From: Rhyacophila brunnea
Taxonomy: Eukaryota > Arthropoda > Insecta > Trichoptera > Rhyacophilidae
DNA: 64,000 bases
Direction of reading: 5' to 3'
Assembly (NCBI GenBank): GCA_022495005.1
Contig: JAGYXB010002028.1
Location: forward strand, 1 to 64,000
In this document: positions 56,784 through 64,000 of the stretch, in pieces
Position numbering within the stretch: the first letter of the stretch is position 1
Layout of the letters: each line of letters opens with the position of its first letter
The notes under the pieces: model-generated
What the model was told of the DNA's origin: nothing
The model's input: the letters and a program-made list of their open reading frames with translations, nothing else
Databases searched by the model: none
Made by a program: the position numbers and the translations under genes

Positions 56784-58061
56784 CTGTCAACTGAGAGTAG
56801 GTTAAGTATTTGATAGAAATTAATTAAAATTCTAATTTATATACTTTTTCATTATACCAAAAAAAATTTGGTTTGTGTTTAATTTTGCATACATCAAGCT
56901 TACTCATCAAAAAGGGTGCAAGTGTAACTTTACAGGAGAGCAATTATTATTAAAAATAATTTTATCAGTTTCGTCATGTATTTTTCACAAACTACCCTGC
57001 CACAACAAACATCGCAAAATAAATAACACTTAGGTACGCACTTCTGCGAAACGGTTAAGTGTTTTCGGTACAACGTACTTTACTGTGAGCAAACATTCTC
57101 AGTTATGAAATATATTATAAATCGTTTAACCTTTAACTGAAGAAAATTCTAAAATGTGCATAAAATTATAAACTTCAAACTATGAACCAAATATTGAGGT
57201 GTTAGCTTCCAAAAATTAAGCCTCAAAGGAGTCACTAATGTTTAAATTTTATGATGTTTTTATGTAGCGTGTATTGTTATAGTCAAATAAGTTTGTCTTT
57301 GCTAGTTTTATTTCAGTGGCAAGCTGAGTGTCCAGTACTTTGAATTACCTGTTTTGTGGCACGCCAATGCATTTAGGTTGCCTACGACTGCTATAGACTC
57401 CATTAACGTCATAATAATATGATCTGTCGAAAAAAATAATGATTATATTTTTTTGCCTTGTTTTTTTACAATTTAAAGTTCTATACGGTTTCTAAAAACA
57501 TCGTTTACATAATTGGCTATTGAAAATTAATTTCAAATAATGTGTAGTTAACCGATTAACGGTCTACATTGAAAAAATTAGCCTTAATAATTCAGTATAC
57601 CTTAAATTAAGTATCCTAACCTAGGCTATAACTTAACTAAATCATCCCCAAGTTGTTTACTTATCAGACGTATAAAAAATTTTGTGAAGATATCTATATA
57701 ATATGATTGTGATCAAATAAAATATATCAGATATCGTTCAGATACCTATGGATAATTTCCTCTTTGGCATTTATTTATGAAAATGCGAAACCATTTTGTT
57801 TTCGCTAATTTACTCAATCAATAGGCAACAGTTATATTACCAACCAATGTTGTTTTAATAATTATACAGTCTGGTTAACTCAACGCAATGCGTAATTTAC
57901 AAATACACAACAGTACTCTAAATACACACTAATTAACTATTTATGTTTATTAACTGTTGCTGTCAACGCATCGATGGATTTCACGATTCACCATAACAAT
58001 TTGGTGCTCTGAAAGTGCACTCGTTCAAATTCGAAAATATTAACATTTTTACCACGTTTTT
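56784..58061. other. Unannotated AT-rich DNA
   Basis: No repeat, RNA or coding feature recognised in 1.3 kb. Confidence 0.5.
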
Positions 58062-58250
58062 ATTGGCTCGTATTCTTGTTTGTCCAGTACAGATTTTTTC
58101 TTGTGTGACCAGTACATTTTTTTTCTTGTTTGTCCAAGATTTGTATTGGACGATTGAAGATTTTTAACTAACTTCTCGACTAGCTAGACATTTGACACTT
58201 TTAGAATATATCAGAACACGTCGACAATGCATTCTTTTAATACTTTTAGC

Positions 58251-61112
58251 CAGGGCTTTTTTTTAAAAAAAAAAGGTGCCGGAACTCACTTCATGTCAAG
58301 CTTTTTACTAAATAAAATTATATTCAAATGTCACTTAAATGAAATTTAAAGGAGCTATGCCACGAAGCGAACAAAAAAGGTTGATTTTTACGATAATTTT
58401 TTATTTTAGTCAAAACAAAGCTACAGAAACAATAAAATACATACATTATATTTGAAATATATTGTACAAATAAGACTAAATAAGACTAACTTTAAAATAT
58501 AATTGTAAATACATATGTAATGTATTTATTTATGAACTTGAATAAAAGTTTAGAGTGATTTCCAAAGTTTTTTCCAATTCTCGTCTGATACATCATCTCG
58601 ATTCCTTTTCTTAGTGTTAGAGTCTAAGGCCGAATGTCTTCCTTTAAGTAACCACCTATCAACATATTTTGAAGGATCGAAAAGTGTCAAGGGTGGTCCC
58701 ACGAGTTTGATGAACAAGAGTGCCGAAACTGTTTTAGTGTTTAACGAAGCTCTTGTTGGGGTAATAATAAGATTCATTTGCGAAAACCCCCGTTCACATT
58801 CACTTGAAGAAATGGGAATAGAATTCAGAGCATATACCAAACGCAAGAGTTTTTCAGAATATGTCTTTTCGAGAATGTATTCGCGAAATCCACGAATCAT
58901 TTCTCGTTCATCTAGTTGTAGCCTGATCGAAATGTTTCTAATTTCCATCTCTCCAAATGTCAACCGATTATCAATGTCTTCAGGCCAATATTTTTGGTCA
59001 AGTACGCGAGCCCAAAGTGCAAACTCAACATCTTTATTATCTAGCAGCCTTTTTTCAATTGACGTTTTCAACGTGGAATAAAATATTTTCGGATCAATAG
59101 GAGGATCATTTTTAGAAACTTTTTCGTGAAGTAAAACTCCACGAAAATGCAGATTGCTTATAGCAGCTGCAGCACATTTATAATAGGGTCCAAAATTCTG
59201 TTTTCTTTCTTCAAAAACTTGAACGAGTTCATTTATTTCTCGATTTGCAATGTAAAGGTTCACATTGCGATTTTGTAGGTCCAAACTAAGTTCCGACAAT
59301 TCTTGGAGAGCGTCGCACATCAATGCTAGATCCAATAAAAATGCTGTTGATGTTATTTTGTTCTTTAAGCCACTGTAAGTACACTTGTCATTTTTATCTC
59401 TTGTAGGGTCATTCATCGCTTCTTCAAAATGACGCACAAGGGATTCATAATTATTCCACACAGCCGAAACTGAACGAAAACTAGATGCCACCCATCGGGT
59501 ACTTAAAACTCTTCCGATTTTCAGTACCTCAACGCCTAGTGATTCTGCACATAAATGCAACTCTCTATTATTTTTCGGCGACGCGTGGTATAAAACATAA
59601 AGTTTATCAATAAATGATTTGAATCTATTGATCCCTGAAATTTTTTTTACAACATCACTTACTGATAATTCTAATCTGTGATTAGTACAATGCCAAACTA
59701 TAATTGAAGGAAATTTTTCTGTCAGCAATTTTTTCACTCCATTTTTAGAACCTAACATCACAGCAGCGCCGTCGCATGCAACCGAAACTAAATATTTTTT
59801 TAAATATTCTTCTGTCATCCCATATAAATCAAGAGATTGGAGTAATGATTCAAATATTCCTTTTGCCGTTACGTCTTTAAGTTCAATCAAATCCAAAAAC
59901 AAATTAATTGGTGAATTCATTCCAACACTTTCGACACAGCATCGAACATACACAATGAGGGTGGTTTTTTGGCTTATGGTGGTAGACTCATCAATTATCA
60001 AAGAAATTATATTTTTCGATTGAACAATTTCTTTGAAAACATTTTTTCTCATTTCATCACATATATGATTTACAATGTTAACACATGCGTTAGTGGAATG
60101 GAGAATATGACCCATTTCGATCCCATTTAGTTCTTGGAGATTAATTTCACTTTCAAACATATTGAATGATTGATTTTCCTTAGCTACTTTATATGCAGTT
60201 CGAAAAATGTTTGCTGTTATTACTTTTTCGCGAGATAACGATTTTAAAAAAGTATTTTCAATCTGCTTTTTTTTGGCTTCAGAAATGATTTTTAACGCTG
60301 CTTTGTGTGCAATAGATCCTCTGTGATCGAAAATTTTTTTTCGAAGTGACCCCAATTGTAGCTTCCTCTCTTTCCCAGAATACGTGATTTCATTATTGGC
60401 CCATTCTTTGGATATTTTCATTCCCATTGTCGTTTCAGTTCCAAGAGTTCCAACGTTTCTGCAAATTGTGCAGCCAAGTTTCATTTTGTGTACGTTCAAC
60501 CATTCGTTTTTTGAGCAAAAATCGTTTTTTTGATCTAATGACCAGCAGTCTGGCCAATCGTTTTGAGTTCGACCTTGATCCCCGAGATCAGCTAGAGATG
60601 ATTCAGGAACATCTACATGTACCGATATTTCCATATCTTCTGTCATCGTTTCTGTTTTGAGCTTTTTATTTGCGGAATCGGCGCCGCTGCCGGTGGTTGA
60701 GAAGTAACAGGAAATTTTTTTCATATTTAAACTTGGGGTTGCACTAAATAATATATAAAATAGTTGCACAACACGTAATCGTAACACAAACTGACTAAAC
60801 AAACGTAAATAACAATATACGCAGATGCTGCCATGCGATAAACGTCAAACTGTCAAAATCATAATACGCAGCATACGTATGAAGCTAGTTACATACGCAT
60901 GTTTGCTATTTAAACTATACGGTTACTTCACTAACACTAACACGCCAACATTCAAAATGGCTTCCACCTGTACCTTATTTTATCATTTTAACGAATTATT
61001 ATTGTAATTACTTAAGCGCAAATATTTTTTCGTTTAATTGATTTTGAAATAAAACCGTGAAAAAAGGTGCCGGAACGCCGTTCCACCGCGTTAAATGGAA
61101 AAAAAAGCCCTG
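58251..61112 (-). mobile_element. Complete hAT transposon with perfect TSD
   Basis: The 2862 bp element has perfect 14-base terminal inverted repeats, CAGGGCTTTTTTTT and AAAAAAAAGCCCTG. The duplication cttttagc (58243-58250, 61113-61120) is perfect and occurs once at the empty R-A site (5552-5559). Just inside both ends lies aaaaaaggtgccggaac in the same orientation, a subterminal direct repeat. It contains one uninterrupted transposase gene on the minus strand. All parts needed for an autonomous element seem present. Confidence 0.9.
58550..60724 (-). CDS. hAT transposase (KIAA1586-like), intact
   Basis: An uninterrupted frame of 750 codons extends to 60802, but the methionine 26 codons in (60724, MKKISCYFSTTG) is the likelier start because it opens like other transposases of this type; this gives 724 residues. 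In the 750-residue numbering: a BED/TTF-like zinc finger (CTIC at 111-114, His at 160 and 166); RNase-H-like core with IIDES (Asp271), VACDGAAVMLG (Asp344), WHCTNHRLEL (370-379) and STRW; and the C-terminal hATC dimerisation domain with SSECERGFSQMN (catalytic Glu668) and RASLNTKTVSALLFIKL. It would cut and paste DNA at the element's ends in the nucleus. No stop or frameshift is visible, and I see no introns. Confidence 0.9.
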   Translation of the reverse strand: MKKISCYFSTTGSGADSANKKLKTETMTEDMEISVHVDVPESSLADLGDQGRTQNDWPDCWSLDQKNDFCSKNEWLNVHKMKLGCTICRNVGTLGTETTMGMKISKEWANNEITYSGKERKLQLGSLRKKIFDHRGSIAHKAALKIISEAKKKQIENTFLKSLSREKVITANIFRTAYKVAKENQSFNMFESEINLQELNGIEMGHILHSTNACVNIVNHICDEMRKNVFKEIVQSKNIISLIIDESTTISQKTTLIVYVRCCVESVGMNSPINLFLDLIELKDVTAKGIFESLLQSLDLYGMTEEYLKKYLVSVACDGAAVMLGSKNGVKKLLTEKFPSIIVWHCTNHRLELSVSDVVKKISGINRFKSFIDKLYVLYHASPKNNRELHLCAESLGVEVLKIGRVLSTRWVASSFRSVSAVWNNYESLVRHFEEAMNDPTRDKNDKCTYSGLKNKITSTAFLLDLALMCDALQELSELSLDLQNRNVNLYIANREINELVQVFEERKQNFGPYYKCAAAAISNLHFRGVLLHEKVSKNDPPIDPKIFYSTLKTSIEKRLLDNKDVEFALWARVLDQKYWPEDIDNRLTFGEMEIRNISIRLQLDEREMIRGFREYILEKTYSEKLLRLVYALNSIPISSSECERGFSQMNLIITPTRASLNTKTVSALLFIKLVGPPLTLFDPSKYVDRWLLKGRHSALDSNTKKRNRDDVSDENWKKLWKSL

Positions 61113-61450
61113 CTTTTAGCCATCTTTAAGCAGAATTGAATTCATTTTCAGTTAATTCTGTTTTGTATGGAAAGGTATTTCGGAAAAAAAATCGTAAAAA
61201 GTAAAACACTATTATTGGTTGCTAAGGGGGTCCTAGCAACTAAATTATTAATATATACGTGCGTTACTATGGAAATCAATATGAAATGTCAAAATGACAT
61301 TTCAGTATTCTATATTTATTCAGTATTTCTATCAAGTACAAAAAACAGTATTTATTAATACATAGAATTGTTAAGTTTATATGATTCAACAGAAATTTAA
61401 AAAACGTGGTATATAAAAAGATCTTTTTATCTTGTAATTATTACATAATA

Positions 61451-61591
61451 ATAACATAATTTAATTAATACGAGTATAATAATATAATAATTATTAATAT
61501 CTGTTTACATAGTGTCAGGGTTTGAGATGTTCCTCACTTCCTCCGTTCACTTTCCTATATTGATATTTGATTTATATTGATCTATGCTAGT
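61451..61591. other. AT-rich spacer
   Basis: Nothing supported. Confidence 0.5.
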
Positions 61592-61599
61592 GGTATAGT

Positions 61600-62131
61600 C
61601 ATGGCCGCCACAAGGGGAGGGGCTGACAGGGCTCTAGCCTGGGTACCCGAGCTTAAAAGGGGCCCGGTGTGCCAGGTTAAACACACGTCACAATTTTTCT
61701 CTAATAGGAAAAAAGTTGAAAGCTATTAATATTTACAAATATGTGGTGCAGTTCGATGTGATATAATGATTGATATAATTAAATGATAATTGTGTATACA
61801 TTAATTTTAATTATTTTTAGTGTGTTTCCAAACTAATAAAAAGGGTTATTTATCAAATATATTGAAGGATCGTATGTTACTTGGCTACCATAAAAAGGGA
61901 TTGCAATCAGTACTTTATAATAGAATGCCGAGTGCCAACAACTCAATAATTCAAGTAGATTTATATAAGTATACTAAAAATACGTGAAACGCCTTTAATT
62001 TTACATTTCTAATATGGGGGATCCCATTTAAGGAACACTAGTGTATCGCACTGCCCTTAACATTAGCTATAGGTACGCGGGCGCGCCAAGTATCCTGGCC
62101 TGGGGGCCCGCTTCAGGATGTGGGAGCCATG
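61600..62131. mobile_element. hAT-type MITE, CATGGCCCCCAC family, copy C
   Basis: Starts CATGGCCGCCAC and ends GTGGGAGCCATG. A perfect 8-base TSD ggtatagt lies at 61592-61599 and 62132-62139. At 532 bp it is the longest of the four copies. Subterminal ggggctgacagggctctagc is shared. Confidence 0.9.
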
Positions 62132-62177
62132 GGTATAGTGCTAAATAAAATAGTGTTGGGACCAAAAATAGATTTAT

Positions 62178-62460
62178 AAATATAATTCCAATAGGCTATA
62201 CCCCATAAATTTTGACGCAGGGTTTTGAATGTGTGAGCGTCCTACGAAAATGAACCACACATTATAGACGTGCAATAATGTGTGTTGCAGCCTTCAAATA
62301 CGCCAATATTGAATGAGCATCAGTGCATAAACCGAAAGCAGTTATCAGAACGAAAGACAAGAATATTCTTGATACGTGTTTAAGTGTATCCCATATTATT
62401 CCATACTCGAGATCGGTTGCCTGTTACTCTACACGCGTTAGGTATTTCTGTTCGCTGGTT
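62178..62460 (+). repeat. Dispersed repeat R2, copy 4
   Basis: Plus-strand copy that runs through the end gagatcggttgcctgttact without the interruption seen at 1442, into ctctacacgcgttaggtatt. Confidence 0.7.
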
Positions 62461-62994
62461 GGGACGTTTGTTTTGCATAAACCACATTATTTCAATATCT
62501 CGATGAGTAGGTACTGAACCAAATATAACAGAACTACAACGTTCATTTTATAGTTTTAAAAAAATCAGTGCGTGTACTTATGTACGCGCGTTCGAAGTTA
62601 TACTTCTTTCGCATAACAAAACAAAAACAAAACTTGTGATAACCTAGATTCTTCGAGTAGCTCTTAATTATCTTGTTATTTCTCGTTGTTTTTATTTTTA
62701 AAGTAACAACTGTCACTTTGACGCTTAATCGTTTGTTTACGTAAGGAATTGCAAATGGATGACAATAATAAATTCGTTGGTTAGGCAACGGAACAATTCT
62801 ACTATCAAACTTGCGTTTGTATACAGCTGACTGATTCGCAGTTATTTTCATACTGTCGTAACACTCGTAACAGTGTGCGGGCGCAGCTCTCCATTTCACT
62901 TGCGCCTCAAAAGAACTATAACTTCAAAAACAACCAATAAATAACGTTATCTTTGATTAAAATTGACTTCGTAACAATCGTAAGAGAACAACAA
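62461..62994 (-). other. Unannotated DNA with one unassigned ORF
   Basis: A 118-codon minus-strand frame at 62543-62899 is Lys- and Tyr-rich with several Cys, and has no domain I recognise. I do not call it a gene. Nothing else supported. Confidence 0.3.
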
Positions 62995-63110
62995 ATTTGA
63001 GAAATGAGAAAATATAGGTATTATAACCAATAAAAAAAATCTTTTTGAAAAAGTAAGAAATCGAACCTACATCTCTCGGGTATCGTGCCACTATGTCATA
63101 GGAAATATAC
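62995..63110 (-). mobile_element. SINE-B, partial, minus strand
   Basis: On the minus strand: a tRNA-like head (gtggcacgatacccgagaga, tgtaggttcgatttc), then the cttactttttcaaaaagatt body shared with 27579. The 3' part is missing here. Confidence 0.6.
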
Positions 63111-63289
63111 TTAATAGCGATAAATTTTAACTAATGGCTTAATATTCACTTAAGCGCTATTGAAATTGAGCTACTAATATTTCAAATCAAAGTAGGTATT
63201 ACTTTAATTTTATTACTAACCGACATCACGGATCACTCCAAGAGTTTTTGTTGTAACTTACTTGAACTTGCTAATAATTTTTATTTAAC

Positions 63290-63425
63290 TATTTTTTTAT
63301 TCAACGAATAATTGACAAGATTTAAGAATTTAATATTCTAATTATTAAACATACATAATTTTGTTAATTAACAGTCAATTACATTCTTAAATCTTGTGAA
63401 TTATTCGTTGAATAAAAAAATAGTA
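63290..63425. repeat. Inverted pair of SINE-B tails
   Basis: ttattcaacgaataattgac then aagatttaagaat (left) is mirrored by attcttaaatcttgtgaatt then attcgttgaataaaa (right), with about 60 bases between. Each arm equals the 3' end of SINE-B at 27579. Confidence 0.65.
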
Positions 63426-63520
63426 AATTAAAAATTCTCTATTGTTCTCTTTGGAATGAGACTAGCTAATCATTTCTCTCGCATTTTACCCCAGTTTACT
63501 CGTTATGAATATGTCTATTA

Positions 63521-63890
63521 CATGGCCCCCACGCCCCAAGCGGGCCCTCAGGCCAGGATCTTTGTCGGGCACCCCTACCTATCGCTAGGGTTAAAAGCTG
63601 TGCTCTACAAAAACGTTTTCCAAATGGCGTTCCAGGTAAAATTAAGTGACATTAAATTAATTAAGGCATTCAGTGTATCATTAGCGATTTTTTCTGTATT
63701 TTCCAATAAATCCATTTGAGTTATAAGGTTTTCATCGACACACAATAATAAAAATTTTTAATTTTAATAATTAGAGCAAATTTGTGATGTGTGTTTATCT
63801 TACTTATAAGGTAGTTGCGCCACGCGGAGCCCCCCAGAGCCCGGGCCCCCAGGCTATAGCCCTGTCAGTCCCTCCCTTGTGGGGGCCATG
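63521..63890. mobile_element. hAT-type MITE, CATGGCCCCCAC family, copy D
   Basis: Perfect 12-base ends CATGGCCCCCAC and GTGGGGGCCATG. Flanks gtctatta and gactatat are similar but imperfect. Subterminal regions are unusually GC-rich (gcgggccctcaggccagg, agcccgggcccccaggc). The small frame that runs across the left end has no recognisable domain. Confidence 0.8.
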
Positions 63891-64000
63891 GACTATATTA
63901 TGTACTTATGTTTTACCAAGTTAATAATAGTGTGTATAATTTTGAGGATAACTATTTTAAGAAGTGCCAGACCGGGTTCCGGCCTCAATACAACACTTTT
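63891..64000. other. Window edge, unannotated
   Basis: Nothing supported. The sequence is cut off by the window. Confidence 0.5.

Larger units (their letters stand above)
58062..61450 (+). repeat. Dispersed repeat R-A, copy 2, carrying the hAT transposon
   Basis: 58062-58250 and 61113-61450 together match 5405-5878. The hAT element separates them. This copy has a small extra duplication of gtttgtccagtacaga-type text near 58080-58150. Confidence 0.8.

Noticed and set aside
58614..59081. 155-codon plus-strand frame
   Set aside because: It lies antisense to the intact hAT transposase and is a shadow of it.
62543..62899. 118-codon minus-strand frame as a host gene
   Set aside because: No recognisable domain, low-complexity composition and no splice or promoter evidence.
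63456..63719. 87-codon frame across the left end of a MITE
   Set aside because: It spans the insertion border and MITE interior with no recognisable domain.

Overview
This is a 64 kb piece of a eukaryotic, almost certainly insect, genome. It is AT-rich, has no operon structure or long host reading frames, and is packed with eukaryotic transposons: hAT, mariner, Helitron, RTE and other non-LTR elements, and tRNA-derived SINEs. I cannot name the species from the sequence. I recognise no host protein-coding exon, so the window looks intergenic or intronic. A short CpG-rich block near the left edge (about 95-330) is the best candidate for host regulatory DNA.

Layout. 0-9 kb: CpG block, one of four copies of an unclassified ~260 bp repeat, a hAT-type MITE with target-site duplication (TSD), degraded RTE fragments, a 304 bp near-perfect palindrome, and an element with recurrent ACCGAGGTGGGTTGA motifs. 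9-16 kb: a deleted hAT inside a foldback element, two LINE ends in inverted order, a non-autonomous hAT carrying another MITE, and an RTE copy interrupted by a MITE. 18.2-20.7 kb: a degenerate satellite of about 20 units with GAA-rich spacers. 21-30 kb: RTE insertions with 10-12 bp TSDs, a Helitron with exact ends, a MITE holding an RTE and a SINE, and a mariner holding a SINE. 30-45 kb: many short terminal-inverted-repeat (TIR) elements among featureless AT-rich DNA. 45-54 kb: MITE and SINE copies, including an RTE whose 5' part is inverted. 58-61 kb: a complete hAT transposon with an uninterrupted transposase, the only full-length protein gene I can support. 61-64 kb: two more copies of a hAT-type MITE and fragments.

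The genes do not form a pathway. What they share is mobility: one probable autonomous transposase, several dead ones (mariner, Helitron N-terminus, hAT C-terminus, RTE reverse transcriptases), and at least six families of short non-autonomous elements. The most useful feature is that many insertions can be dated relative to each other, because the window holds nested elements, TSDs and, for the full hAT and the Helitron, a second repeat copy that acts as an empty site. I found no sign of a new defence, metabolic or signalling system. Family boundaries and identities below come from reading the sequence by eye.
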